Notes under the pieces: model-generated
The model's database searches: none
What the model was told of the DNA's origin: nothing
The model's input: only the letters and a program-made list of their open reading frames with translations
NCBI GenBank assembly: GCA_937927775.1
Contig: CALBEF010000096.1
Span: 1-50,921 of the forward strand
Origin: an uncultured Anaerolineae bacterium
GTDB taxonomy: Bacteria > Chloroflexota > Anaerolineae > J036 > Brachytrichaceae
Length of the DNA stretch: 50,921 bases
Direction: 5' to 3'
Made by a program: the position numbers and the translations under genes
In this document: positions 32,841-41,736 of the stretch, piece after piece
How the letters are laid out: each line of letters starts with the position of its first letter
How positions within the stretch are numbered: the first letter of the stretch is position 1

Positions 32841-33908
32841 ATGAAGGTCAATCGTTTGTTGTCTGTATCGATGGCGCTGGCAGCCCTGCTGGCTGCGTGC
32901 GCCGCGCCCGCCCGACCTGCCGCGCCTACAGCCGCCCCTGCCGAGCCGACTCAGGCCCCGGCTGCCGCTGCGCCCAAAGAGATGTGCACGCCTGCCGACG
33001 AAGGAACGATCAAGCCGGTCGATCAGAAGCCAGACAGGCCGATGAAGATTGCCGTGCTCGGTCTGGAGAACAATCCGTTCTGGATTCCGGTCAAGGAAGG
33101 CGCGCTGAAGGCGGCCGAGGAACTCAAACCCTATGGCGTGGCGGTGGAGTGGATCGTGCCCGGTGATCAGCACACCAGCGAAGTGTTCGGCCAGGCGATC
33201 GAGTCGGCGATTGTCCAGAAGTATGACGCCATTGCCACTGTGGCCGGTGACGCCGGCATGGTGCCCTTCATCAATCGCGCCGTTGACGCCGGCATCCCTG
33301 TCGCCACCTTCAACTCCGAAACCGCCGAGCCGAACAAGCGCCTGTTCTTCGTGGGCGCAGACCTGTACCTGCAGGGGCAGACCGCCGGCAAGGCCATGGC
33401 CGAAGCCATCGGCGGCAAGGGCAAAGTGGCGATCATCACCGGCTTCTTCGCCGTCGAAGCGCACGAGCTGCGCCGCAAGGGCTTTGAGGATTACATCAAG
33501 CAGAATTACCCCGACATCACCATCCTGTCGCCAGTGGAGAACCAGGACAAGGCCGACATCGCCTTCTCGCAGGCCAGGGACTTCATGACTGCCAACCCCG
33601 ACCTGGCCGGCATCTATGTCACCGCCGGCGGCCCGTTTGGCGCGGCCAAGGCTGTGGAAGAAGCCGGCATGACCGGCAAAGTCAAGGTCATCTCCTTCGA
33701 CTTTGTGGACGAGACGATGGAGTATGTGAAGAAGGGCGTCATCTCCGCCACAATCGGTCAAGACCCCTTCGCCCAGGGCCATGATCCGGCCATCCGCCTG
33801 TACAACTACCTGGTGGGCAAGGTGCAGCCGGAATGCGTCAAGCTGGTCACGCGCTCCGATCTGGTCACGAAGGACAACATCGATCAGTTCTGGAAGCCCA
33901 GCCAGTAA
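32841..33908 (+). CDS. Sugar-binding lipoprotein of the ABC importer
   Basis: 355 residues. The signal ends in LLAACAAP (lipobox) with C20 as the predicted lipidated cysteine, then a proline/alanine linker to about 45. The Peripla_BP_4 fold follows: MKIAVLGLENNPFWIPVKEG, YDAIATVAGDAGMVPFINRA, GIPVATFNSET, KVAIITGFFAVEAHELRRKGF, GQDPFAQGHDPAIRLYNYL. It captures the substrate outside the membrane. It belongs to the ribose/allose/inositol-binding group; the ligand cannot be fixed from sequence. AAGGAGGAA precedes the ATG, the strongest ribosome site in this operon, as expected for the most abundant subunit. Confidence 0.94.
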   Translation: MKVNRLLSVSMALAALLAACAAPARPAAPTAAPAEPTQAPAAAAPKEMCTPADEGTIKPVDQKPDRPMKIAVLGLENNPFWIPVKEGALKAAEELKPYGVAVEWIVPGDQHTSEVFGQAIESAIVQKYDAIATVAGDAGMVPFINRAVDAGIPVATFNSETAEPNKRLFFVGADLYLQGQTAGKAMAEAIGGKGKVAIITGFFAVEAHELRRKGFEDYIKQNYPDITILSPVENQDKADIAFSQARDFMTANPDLAGIYVTAGGPFGAAKAVEEAGMTGKVKVISFDFVDETMEYVKKGVISATIGQDPFAQGHDPAIRLYNYLVGKVQPECVKLVTRSDLVTKDNIDQFWKPSQ

Positions 33909-33922
33909 GTCGATTCGCTTTG

Positions 33923-33952
33923 CTGTGGGCCGGCCTTTGCGCCGGCCCGCAG
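33923..33952 (+). other. Intercistronic hairpin after the binding-protein gene
   Basis: ctgtgggccggc pairs with gccggcccgcag (one G-U) around a six-base loop, without a T-run. Hairpins in this place usually protect the binding-protein mRNA from 3' decay and lower ATPase expression. Confidence 0.6.
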
Positions 33953-33993
33953 CGCCCGCGCGTATCCCGCTCAATCTCAACGTGGTGGCCCCT

Positions 33994-35508
33994 ATGTCAG
34001 ACAACTCCGACGTGCTGTTGCAGGTGATTGGCGTTTCCAAACGCTTCGGCGGCGTGCAGGCCCTGCGCGACGTGCGACTGGAGGTGCGCGCCGGCGAGGT
34101 GCACGCGCTGATGGGCGAGAACGGCGCGGGAAAGACCACGCTCATCAACATTCTGGGCGGCATCGTCCCGCGCGACAGCGGGCGCGTGATCTTTCGCGGC
34201 CGGGAAGTCGTCTTCAACACGCCGGCTGAATCGCAACATGCCGGCATCGCCATCATCCATCAGGAGCTGGCCACCATCCCCGCCCTCAGTGTGATGGAGA
34301 ACATCCACATGGGCCGCATGGAAGCGCGCGGCGGATGGATCAACTGGCGCGCGATGGAGGATGCCGCTCGCAAAGTGACCGATCTGGTAGGGCTGGATGT
34401 CTCTCCGCGCGCCATCGTGGGCGATCTGACCATTTCGCAGCGCCAGCTTGTCGAGATCGCCAAAGCCCTCGCCGCCGACGCCCGGCTTGTCATCATGGAC
34501 GAGCCGAACTCCTCGCTGACCGAACGCGAGACCGAGCGGCTGTTCGAGGTCATTGCCCGTCTGAAACGGCAGGGCGTCGCCATCATCTATGTGTCGCATC
34601 GCATTGAGGAAGTGCTGCGGATTGCGGATCGCATCACCACGTTCCGCGATGGCCGCTATGTCGGCACAATTGATCGCGTGGAGGCCAGCGTCGGCCGGAT
34701 CATCAACATGATGGTGGGCCGTGATCTGGCGAACCTGACGCGCCGCCCGTCTGCCGGCAGCGACGCGCCGCTGCTCGAAGTGCGTAACCTCTCGCGGCGC
34801 GGCAAGCCTAATCTGCAGAACATCAGCTTCACCCTGCGCCGGGGCGAGATTCTGGGCTTTGCCGGCCTGGTCGGCGCAGGCCGCAGCGAAACCGCGCGCG
34901 CCATTTTCGGCGCCGATCCGATTGACGCCGGCGAGATTCTGCTCGAAGGCCGACCGGTTCGTTTTCGCTCGCCCAGAGAAGCCATTGCCCACGGCGTGGG
35001 CATGGTGCCCGAAGAGCGCAAGCGACTGGGCCTGTTCACGAACATGCCGGTGCGCTACAACATCGGGCTGGCCAGTCTGCCGGCTCGTTCGCCCGCCGGC
35101 ATTGTGCAGCACGCCAGCGAGCGCAGCCTGGCCGAGGAATTTGTCCGCAAACTTTCCATCAAACTCAGCTCCATTGATGCGCCGGTTAAAAGCCTGAGCG
35201 GCGGCAACCAGCAGAAGACTGTGCTGGCCCGCTGGCTGGCTACTCATCCACGCGTGCTGATCCTCGATGAGCCAACGCATGGCGTCGATGTCGGCGCGAA
35301 GGCCGACATTTACCACCTTATGCGCGATCTGGCCGCCGAGGGCATTGGCATCATTCTCATTTCTTCCGAATTGCCCGAAATCCTGAACATGAGCGACCGC
35401 ATCGTGGTGATGTGGCAGGGGCGCATTACCGGCATTCTGGACGGTCAGACGGCCACCGAAGAGCAGGTGATGGCGTATGCCACCGGCATGGCTGGCCAGG
35501 GAGGATGA
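33994..35508 (+). CDS. ABC sugar transporter ATPase, two nucleotide-binding domains (RbsA type)
   Basis: 504 residues. First domain: Walker A GENGAGKT at 41-48, signature LTISQRQLVEIAKAL, Walker B LVIMDEPNSSLTE. Second domain: degenerate Walker A GLVGAGRSE, as normal in this class, signature SLSGGNQQKTVLARWL and Walker B VLILDEPTHGVDVGAK. Powers import through the adjoining permease. EPNSS in place of the usual EPTSA after Walker B of domain one is a small deviation. The start at 33994 begins the conserved region; no Shine-Dalgarno is evident. It overlaps or abuts the next gene at ATGA (35505-35508). Confidence 0.94.
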   Translation: MSDNSDVLLQVIGVSKRFGGVQALRDVRLEVRAGEVHALMGENGAGKTTLINILGGIVPRDSGRVIFRGREVVFNTPAESQHAGIAIIHQELATIPALSVMENIHMGRMEARGGWINWRAMEDAARKVTDLVGLDVSPRAIVGDLTISQRQLVEIAKALAADARLVIMDEPNSSLTERETERLFEVIARLKRQGVAIIYVSHRIEEVLRIADRITTFRDGRYVGTIDRVEASVGRIINMMVGRDLANLTRRPSAGSDAPLLEVRNLSRRGKPNLQNISFTLRRGEILGFAGLVGAGRSETARAIFGADPIDAGEILLEGRPVRFRSPREAIAHGVGMVPEERKRLGLFTNMPVRYNIGLASLPARSPAGIVQHASERSLAEEFVRKLSIKLSSIDAPVKSLSGGNQQKTVLARWLATHPRVLILDEPTHGVDVGAKADIYHLMRDLAAEGIGIILISSELPEILNMSDRIVVMWQGRITGILDGQTATEEQVMAYATGMAGQGG

Positions 35509-35513
35509 CGACG

Positions 35514-36824
35514 ATGGATGCGCTCATGCCCTGCGCCGCAACCCGCGCCGATTTTCACGGTTGGCCGGCGGCTTTTCTCACCAACAGCCTGCTGCGCGTG
35601 GCAGCCGTCCCCGACATTGGCGGCCGTCTGATGGCCTGTGATCTGGGCGATTTTCCTTTTTTGTTTGTCGATCCGCAGCTGGCCGGCAAATTGTTCAGCC
35701 CCGCCGAGAATCAGGGCGATGGCTCGCTGGCCGCGTGGAAGAATTACGGCGGCGACAAAACCTGGCCGGCGCCGCAGGGCTGGGATGGCCCGCATCAGTG
35801 GCCCGGCCCGCCCGATCCCATCCTGGACACCGGTCGCTACAGCCTGGCCGAGCTGGCTGCAGACGGTCGCGCTGCGTGGCTGAGCATGGTCAGCCCGCCT
35901 GGGTCTCCTACCGGCGTGCAGATCACCCGCCGCGTCGCCATTGTCGCCGGCGCCAGCCGCGTGCAGTTGCGCCTGACCTTCACCAATATCGCCCGCCATC
36001 CGATTCGCTGGAGCATCTGGGATGTCGCGCAGTTGCGCGCCGATCGCCCCGGCCCGGATGGCCGCCCGACGTGGGAGTCGGCCTGCGTGGTCACTGCGCC
36101 GGTCAATTCGCAGTCGCGCTTTGCGCGCGGTTACAACGTGATGTTTGGCGCCCCCGACAATCCGCAATGGCAGGTGGAGGATGGTTTGTTTGTCGCGCGC
36201 TATCAGTTCGAGATCGGCAAGGTTGGCCTCGACAGCCGCGCCGGCTGGATCGCCTTTGCCAACACTGCCGCCGGCTATGCCTTTGCCGAGCGTTTCGCCG
36301 TCGAGTCAGGGGCCGATTATCCCGACGCCGGCGCCGACATCGAATGCTGGACGGTGGGGCGCGGTCAGGTTGCCACGTTGTCATACGACGAACACAGCGG
36401 GCCTTTTCTGATGGAGACGGAGGTGCTTAGCCCGTTCCACACCATTGCGCCGGGAGAATCAGCCAGCTTTGACATTGAGTGGGGGCTGTGCCGCTGCGAC
36501 GGGCCGGTGGTCGAGGTCAATGAGGCCGGCTGTGTGACGCGCCCCCTGACCATTCGCCTGCGTGAAGGCCGCGCCGATATCAGCGGCGCGTTTGGCGTGT
36601 TTGACATGGGCCACCTTGAGTTGAGCTGGTTGAACGACGCCGGCGCGGCGCTGGCCGGCGAGGTGTTGCAGCCGGTTACCCCGCTGGCGCTGGCGCGCGT
36701 GGCGCGTCAGACATCCGCGCCGGCCTCTGCCGTCGCTGCGCGGCTCGATGTGGTGACGCAGGCCGGCGGGCGGCGCGCGCTTGCCTCGGCGCATCTTGCT
36801 CAGGCAGACGTGAATCAGCATTGA
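35514..36824 (+). CDS. DUF4380-like, carbohydrate-mutarotase-fold protein
   Basis: 436 residues. ADFHGWPAAFLTNSLLRVAAVPDIGGRL and NYGGDKTWPAPQGW match the beginning of DUF4380 proteins, whose fold resembles aldose 1-epimerases. Later blocks (LRLTFTNIARHPIRWSIWDVAQL, GWIAFANTAAGYAFAERF) are those of the same beta-sandwich. No signal peptide. Probably handles the imported sugar, for example by anomer exchange, but no activity is proven for the family. ATG 35514 is preferred to 35505 because AGGGAGG ends directly before 35505 and nine bases before 35514. Confidence 0.8.
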   Translation: MDALMPCAATRADFHGWPAAFLTNSLLRVAAVPDIGGRLMACDLGDFPFLFVDPQLAGKLFSPAENQGDGSLAAWKNYGGDKTWPAPQGWDGPHQWPGPPDPILDTGRYSLAELAADGRAAWLSMVSPPGSPTGVQITRRVAIVAGASRVQLRLTFTNIARHPIRWSIWDVAQLRADRPGPDGRPTWESACVVTAPVNSQSRFARGYNVMFGAPDNPQWQVEDGLFVARYQFEIGKVGLDSRAGWIAFANTAAGYAFAERFAVESGADYPDAGADIECWTVGRGQVATLSYDEHSGPFLMETEVLSPFHTIAPGESASFDIEWGLCRCDGPVVEVNEAGCVTRPLTIRLREGRADISGAFGVFDMGHLELSWLNDAGAALAGEVLQPVTPLALARVARQTSAPASAVAARLDVVTQAGGRRALASAHLAQADVNQH

Positions 36825-36845
36825 ATCGGTAAGGAGGAAACAACG

Positions 36846-37997
36846 ATGAACGCCCGTGAGCGCGTCCTGCTTGCGCTCAATCACAAGGAACCCGATCGCG
36901 TGCCCTACGATCTGGGCGGCACAGTCGTGACCGGCATCCATCACAAAGCCTACACCGGCTGGCGTCAGGCGCTCGGTCTCCCGCCGCGCGAGGTGAAGAT
37001 CATCGACATGATCCAGCAGCTTGCGCAGGTGGACGACGACATGATGGATCGCCTCGGCGTGGACATGCGCAATATCTCCCCGCGCTCCTCGGCCAGCTTC
37101 CAGATCACCGTTGGCGACATGGGTGATTACACGTATTTCCACGACGAATGGAAGATCGGCTGGCGCTCGCCAAAGGATGGCGGGTTGTACTACGACATGT
37201 TCGATCACCCGCTGCGCGGCGAGATCACCATCGAGGATGTGGACAAATTCCCCATGCCCGATCCACTGGATCCGGCCCGCTTCGTCGGCCTGCGCGAAGC
37301 CGCGCTGCGCGTGCGCGATGTGGAGCAGCGCGCGGTGGTGTTCGGCAACATCTCGGCCGGCATCTTCGAGATGCTGACATGGCTGCGCGGTTACTCGGAC
37401 GCCTACGCCGACTGGGGCGAAAGCTCGCCGGCTGCCCTGCGTATCATGGATCGCATGCTGCAGATACAGCTTGCCTTCTGGGAGAAGGCGCTTGATCTGG
37501 TGGGCGATGTGATCGACGTGGCGCAGATTGCTGACGACATCGCCGGCCAGGACGGCCCGCTGATCTCGCCGCGCAGTTATCGCCGGCTGCTGAAGCCGCT
37601 GCACAAGGAGCTGTGCGATTTTATCCACGCCCGCACCGGCGCCAAAATCTTCATGCATTCGTGCGGCGCGATCCGCTCCTTCATCCCCGACTTCATCGAG
37701 ATCGGCATTGACATCATCAACCCCGTGCAGGTCAGCGCGGCCGGCATGGATTCGGCAGAACTGAAGCGCGAGTTCGGCAAAGACATTGTCTTCTGGGGCG
37801 GCGGCGTGGACACCCAGCGTGTGCTCGGCACAGGCTCGCCCGATGACGTGCGCGCCGAGGTGCGCCGCCGACTCGATGATCTGATGCCGGGCGGCGGCTT
37901 TGTCTTCAACACAGTGCACAACATTCAGGGCAACGTGCCGGTTGAGAATCTCATGGCGATGTGGGAAACCGTTCAGGAGCACGGCCGCTATCGGTAG
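36846..37997 (+). CDS. Uroporphyrinogen decarboxylase (URO-D) family protein
   Basis: 383 residues. MNARERVLLALNHKEPDRVPYDLGG is the family N-terminus. MHSCGAI supplies a histidine-x-cysteine pair typical of the corrinoid/thiol methyltransferase branch (MtaA/CmuA-like) instead of haem URO-D, and GGGVDTQRVLGTGSPDDVRAEVRRR closes the barrel. In this branch the enzymes move methyl groups between a cofactor and thiols or substrates. GGAGGAAAC precedes the ATG. Placed after DUF4380 in a sugar-uptake operon and before an oxygenase-like fusion; a demethylation role is inferred, not shown. No corrinoid protein gene is seen. Confidence 0.85.
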   Translation: MNARERVLLALNHKEPDRVPYDLGGTVVTGIHHKAYTGWRQALGLPPREVKIIDMIQQLAQVDDDMMDRLGVDMRNISPRSSASFQITVGDMGDYTYFHDEWKIGWRSPKDGGLYYDMFDHPLRGEITIEDVDKFPMPDPLDPARFVGLREAALRVRDVEQRAVVFGNISAGIFEMLTWLRGYSDAYADWGESSPAALRIMDRMLQIQLAFWEKALDLVGDVIDVAQIADDIAGQDGPLISPRSYRRLLKPLHKELCDFIHARTGAKIFMHSCGAIRSFIPDFIEIGIDIINPVQVSAAGMDSAELKREFGKDIVFWGGGVDTQRVLGTGSPDDVRAEVRRRLDDLMPGGGFVFNTVHNIQGNVPVENLMAMWETVQEHGRYR

Positions 37998-37998
37998 G

Positions 37999-38070
37999 TT
38001 TTTCAGGTTCTTAAGGTCTGTAAGGTTCTTAAGGTTATTAAGGTTCTTGAGGTTTGTAGGTTGTTGATCT
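37999..38070 (+). repeat. Nine-base-period repeat between the URO-D-like and desaturase-Rieske genes
   Basis: ggttcttaa, ggtctgtaa, ggttcttaa, ggttattaa, ggttcttga and related words follow each other with a period of about nine. They fill most of the 101-base gap. Confidence 0.85.
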
Positions 38071-38098
38071 GTTTTCAGGTTCAATCAGGTGAAGCGCT

Positions 38099-39526
38099 AT
38101 GGCAGTGAATGTGGATGTTCAAAGACAGCGCAAGCTCAGCGATTACAGTCTGTTGAGCGAGCAGGGCCGGCTGGCCGTCGAGCGCGGGCTGGCAGACGCC
38201 AAATGGTATCTGCCGCCCGTGCCCAGGGACAAGATGCAGGAATTGCTGCAGCGCCGCGACTGGCCGGCGCTGCGCGACACCATCCTGTGGTTCGCGCTGT
38301 TGTTCGGTTCAGGCGCCGCCGGCGCGGCGTTGTGGGGCACGCCGTGGGCCGTCATCCCCTTCGCCATCTACGGCGTGATCTACGCCTCTTCCTCGGATTC
38401 ACGCTGGCACGAGTCGTCTCATGGCACGCCGTTCAAGACGGACTGGATGAACAACGCGCTCTATGAGATCGCCTCGTTCATGGTGCTGCGCGAGTCGATC
38501 GTGTGGCGCTGGAGCCATGCCCGCCACCATAGCGACACCATCATCGTGGGCCGCGACGCGGAAATTGTGCGCCAGCGCCCCCTGTCGCTGTTTGGGCTGG
38601 CGCTGAAGTTCTTTAACATTCCCACCTTCTTCAAGTACTTCGAGAGCATCATCCGCCACGCCCTGGGACGGGTGACCGCCGAGGAGCGCACCTTCATCCC
38701 CGAATCCGAATTCGGCAAGCTCTTCACGCGCGCGCGCATTTACACGGCGATCTACGCCGGCGTCATTGCGCTGGCGATCGGCATGGGCAGCGTCCTGCCG
38801 CTGATGTTCATCGGCCTGCCCAACCTGTATGGCGCGTGGCTGATGCTGGTGTATGGATTGACGCAGCACGCCGGCCTGGCCGAAGACGTGCTCGACCACC
38901 GGCTGAACACGCGCACGGTGCTGATGAATCCCATCAACCGTTATCTGTACTGGAACATGGGCTATCACATCGAGCACCACATGTTCCCGATGGTGCCCTA
39001 TTACAACCTGCCGAAGCTGCACGAGCTGGTCAAGCCGTATATGCCGCCAGTGTATAACGGCCTGATCGAGGCGTATCGCGAGATCATCCCCACGCTGCTG
39101 CGCGTGGCCAAAGACCCGACCTATTATCTCGTCCGCCCTGTGCCGCCGACGCCGCCCGAGGCGCACGCGCCGCACACCGCTCCAGTGGTCACCTCCAGCG
39201 CCGCGCCCGACGCAGAAGGGTGGGTGGATGTGTGCGATCTTGGCCAGCTTCTGCCCGGCGAGGCGTTGCGCTTTGAGCATCAGGGCAACTCCTATGCCAT
39301 CTATCGCACGCAGATCGGCCAGTTGTTCGCCTCGGATGGCAAGTGCACGCACGGCAATGCCCATCTTGCAGATGGCTTTCTGGAAGGCGCCTGCATCGAG
39401 TGCCCCAAACACAACGGCCGCTTTGACATCCGCACCGGCGCGGTGCTCCGCTCGCCGCCGCGGGTGGGGCTGAAGACCTATGCGGCCCGCGAACACAACG
39501 GCAAAATCCAGATGAAGGTGGGCTGA
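38099..39526 (+). CDS. Membrane desaturase/hydroxylase fused to a Rieske ferredoxin (MocD-MocE-like)
   Basis: 475 residues. Residues 1-345 are a di-iron membrane oxygenase with the three histidine boxes HESSH (104-108), HARHH (140-144) and HIEHH (290-294), plus hydrophobic stretches at about 62-98 and 214-256. A proline/alanine linker (347-368) leads to a Rieske domain with C416-T-H418 and C435-P-K-H438. In rhizobial rhizopine catabolism MocD (oxygenase) and MocE (ferredoxin) are separate proteins; here both are one chain. The reaction is oxygen-dependent hydroxylation or O-demethylation of a small molecule, or lipid desaturation. No reductase gene is seen nearby. Its stop is one base before the GTG of the next gene, so they are coupled. 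Confidence 0.88.
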   Translation: MAVNVDVQRQRKLSDYSLLSEQGRLAVERGLADAKWYLPPVPRDKMQELLQRRDWPALRDTILWFALLFGSGAAGAALWGTPWAVIPFAIYGVIYASSSDSRWHESSHGTPFKTDWMNNALYEIASFMVLRESIVWRWSHARHHSDTIIVGRDAEIVRQRPLSLFGLALKFFNIPTFFKYFESIIRHALGRVTAEERTFIPESEFGKLFTRARIYTAIYAGVIALAIGMGSVLPLMFIGLPNLYGAWLMLVYGLTQHAGLAEDVLDHRLNTRTVLMNPINRYLYWNMGYHIEHHMFPMVPYYNLPKLHELVKPYMPPVYNGLIEAYREIIPTLLRVAKDPTYYLVRPVPPTPPEAHAPHTAPVVTSSAAPDAEGWVDVCDLGQLLPGEALRFEHQGNSYAIYRTQIGQLFASDGKCTHGNAHLADGFLEGACIECPKHNGRFDIRTGAVLRSPPRVGLKTYAAREHNGKIQMKVG

Positions 39527-39527
39527 G

Positions 39528-40442
39528 GTGAGCGCGGCACTGCACGCTTCCGATGGCAGCGCCCACCCGCCGCGCATGGAGATTTTCCAGGCCACGTGGG
39601 CCATGCGCGATCTGCCGGGACAGGCTGCACCGTTTGATCTGCCCGCCGCTGTCGCCTGGACGCGCGAGGCCGGCTTCTCCGGCATGTTGCACTGGGCCGA
39701 AACGCCCGACGATCTGGCTGACGTGGAGGTTATCCGGCGCGCCGGCCTGCTAACGGGCGTCGGCTTTCCTGTGCGCAGCATGGAGATGGCCGAGCGCATC
39801 ATCTATGACGCGCTCGGCCTCGGCGTCAGCTTCCTCAACGCGCAGGTCTATGACGCCTTCGCCACTGATGAGGACGCCGTCGCGCGCATAGAGGCGCTCT
39901 ACGCGCTGTCTGACGCGCGCGGTATTCCCCTGTTCATCGAGACCCATCGCGGCATGGTGACGCAGGACCTGCTGCGCACGCTGGCCTATGCGCGCCGGCT
40001 GCCGCGCATCCGGTTCACGCTCGACGCCTCGCACTATGTGCTGGCCGGCGAGATCACCCGGCCCGATCAGTCCCCGCGCTTCAACGCGGCGCTGGCCGAA
40101 ATCATCGCCCGCAGCGCCTCGATTCACGCGCGCGTGTCCAACGGCGAGCAGGTTCAGGTTGATCTGCTGAACGAGGATGACCCGCTGGCCCGTCCGTTCA
40201 TCGGCTGGTGGATGGCGGCTTTCGAGCAATGGCTGTCTGTCGCCGCTCCCGGCGCGTTCTTTCCGTTTGTGTGCGAGCTGGGTCCGCGTCCGTATTCGAT
40301 CGCCGCGCCGGCCACTTTGGCCGTCCTGCGCGGCGCCGAGCTCTCTGATCGCCTGGCGCAGGCCCTGCTGTTGAAGCGCATTGCGGAGCGGATTCGGGCG
40401 CGCGTTTGTGCGACAATGCCTGCTCATACCCAATCCGCATAA
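39528..40442 (+). CDS. TIM-barrel sugar isomerase/epimerase-like protein
   Basis: 304 residues. AP-endonuclease-2-like barrel: AVAWTREAGFSGMLHWAE, IPLFIETHRGMVTQDLLRTL with a metal-type glutamate, and IRFTLDASHYVLAGE with aspartate and histidine. These resemble IolE/MocC/Xyl-isomerase-like enzymes of sugar and inositol catabolism. A GTG start at 39528 immediately after the upstream stop is used; ATG 39576 is an alternative. Together with the preceding fusion this recalls the pairing of MocC with MocD and MocE, but sequence alone does not fix the substrate. Confidence 0.78.
   Translation: MSAALHASDGSAHPPRMEIFQATWAMRDLPGQAAPFDLPAAVAWTREAGFSGMLHWAETPDDLADVEVIRRAGLLTGVGFPVRSMEMAERIIYDALGLGVSFLNAQVYDAFATDEDAVARIEALYALSDARGIPLFIETHRGMVTQDLLRTLAYARRLPRIRFTLDASHYVLAGEITRPDQSPRFNAALAEIIARSASIHARVSNGEQVQVDLLNEDDPLARPFIGWWMAAFEQWLSVAAPGAFFPFVCELGPRPYSIAAPATLAVLRGAELSDRLAQALLLKRIAERIRARVCATMPAHTQSA
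40407..40419 (+). promoter_or_regulatory. Possible extended -10 promoter of xylA
   Basis: tgtgcgacaatgc, identical to the sequence at 27481-27493. GACAAT lies 41 bases before the xylA ATG, inside the end of the preceding gene. An independent start for xylA is plausible. Confidence 0.35.
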
Positions 40443-40458
40443 AAAGTGAGACCCAACG

Positions 40459-41625
40459 ATGTCAGACTACACCCCAAAACCCGAGCACAAGTTCACCTTT
40501 GGTCTGTGGACGGTGGGCAATCCCGGCGCAGACCCTTTCGGCAGCGCCGTTCGCAACCGGCTCTCGCCTGTCGAAATCGTTCATGTGTTGGCTGAAGTTG
40601 GCGCGTATGGCGTCAACCTTCACGACAATGATCTGGTGCCGATTGACGCCACGCCGGCCGAGCGCGATCGCATCGTGGCCGATTTCAAGCGCGCCCTGGC
40701 CGACACCGGCCTGGTTGTCCCGATGGCGACCACCAACCTGTTCAGCGATCCTGTCTTCAAGGATGGCGCCTTCACGTCCAATGATCCCAAAGTGCGCGCC
40801 TATGCCCTCAGCAAGACCATGCGCGCGATTGATCTGGGCGTCGAACTCGGCGCGCGCATCTATGTCTTCTGGGGCGGGCGCGAAGGCATTGAGACTGACG
40901 CCGCCAGGAATCCCCTCGAAGGCTTGAAGCGCATGCGCGAGGCGCTGAACTTCCTGTGCGAGTACAGCATGGATCAGGGCTACGATCTCAAGTTCGCGCT
41001 GGAAGCCAAGCCCAACGAGCCGCGCGGCGATATTTATCTGCCCACCACCGGCCACATGCTGGCCTTCATCGCCACGCTCGATCATCCGCAGATGGTCGGC
41101 GTCAACCCGGAGCTGGCCCACGAACACATGGCCGGCCTGAACTTCATGCACGGCGTCGCGCAGGCCTGGGATGCCGGCAAGCTCTTCCACATCGACCTGA
41201 ACGACCAGAACTTCTGTCGTTACGACCAGGACTTTCGCTTCGGCTCCCACAACTGGAAGCAGGCTTTCTTCCTTGTCAAGTTCCTGGAGGATGTCGGCTA
41301 TGCCGGCCCGCGCCACTTCGATTCGCACGCCTATCGCACCGAGGACGCCGAGGGCGTGAAGGACTTTGCGCGCGGCAGCATGAGGAGCTACCTCATCCTG
41401 AAGGAAAAGGCGGCCCGTTTCAACGCCGACCCGGAGATTCAGGCCCTGCTGGCCGAGATCAACGCCGACGATGGCAGCATGGCTGCTTTCCAGGGCGCGT
41501 ACAGCCGCGAGAAGGCTGCTGCGCTCAAGGCGTATCCCTTCGACCGCCCCGCCCTGGGCGCGCGCGGATTGAAGTACGAGCGTCTGGATCAGTTGACCTT
41601 CGATCTGTTGCTGGGCGCGCGATAG
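40459..41625 (+). CDS. xylA: Xylose isomerase (class I, actinobacterial type)
   Basis: 388 residues, the Streptomyces/Thermus size class. Converts xylose to xylulose, and glucose to fructose as a side activity. The N-terminus [19 protein letters not shown], catalytic H55 and D58 in LHDNDLVP, the metal block [30 protein letters not shown] and the second metal site [10 protein letters not shown] are all intact. The 16-base gap plus a possible own promoter suggest both read-through and separate expression. No xylulokinase is in the window. Its presence beside the Rbs-type importer makes a pentose the simplest substrate of the cluster. Confidence 0.95.
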   Translation: MSDYTPKPEHKFTFGLWTVGNPGADPFGSAVRNRLSPVEIVHVLAEVGAYGVNLHDNDLVPIDATPAERDRIVADFKRALADTGLVVPMATTNLFSDPVFKDGAFTSNDPKVRAYALSKTMRAIDLGVELGARIYVFWGGREGIETDAARNPLEGLKRMREALNFLCEYSMDQGYDLKFALEAKPNEPRGDIYLPTTGHMLAFIATLDHPQMVGVNPELAHEHMAGLNFMHGVAQAWDAGKLFHIDLNDQNFCRYDQDFRFGSHNWKQAFFLVKFLEDVGYAGPRHFDSHAYRTEDAEGVKDFARGSMRSYLILKEKAARFNADPEIQALLAEINADDGSMAAFQGAYSREKAAALKAYPFDRPALGARGLKYERLDQLTFDLLLGAR

Positions 41626-41645
41626 AGCCGGCGTTGTATTTCCTG

Positions 41646-41667
41646 CTCCGCGACTTTAGTCGCGGGG
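41646..41667. repeat. Short hairpin after xylA
   Basis: ccgcgac and gtcgcgg pair across ttta, extended by G-U at the base. No T-run follows on the plus strand. A shorter relative (cgacttgagtcg) is at 45837-45848 after glnA. Confidence 0.55.
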
Positions 41668-41736
41668 CAGACAAGCCGGTTACACAGCCGCGCCACGCGC
41701 CATCTGCCGCTATGCCGCGTGATAGACTGGCCCCGC

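Noticed and set aside
33781..33993. Upstream extension of the RbsA-type ATPase frame
   Set aside because: The extra 71 codons overlap the binding-protein gene and an intercistronic hairpin; homologous sequence starts at MSDNSDVLLQV.
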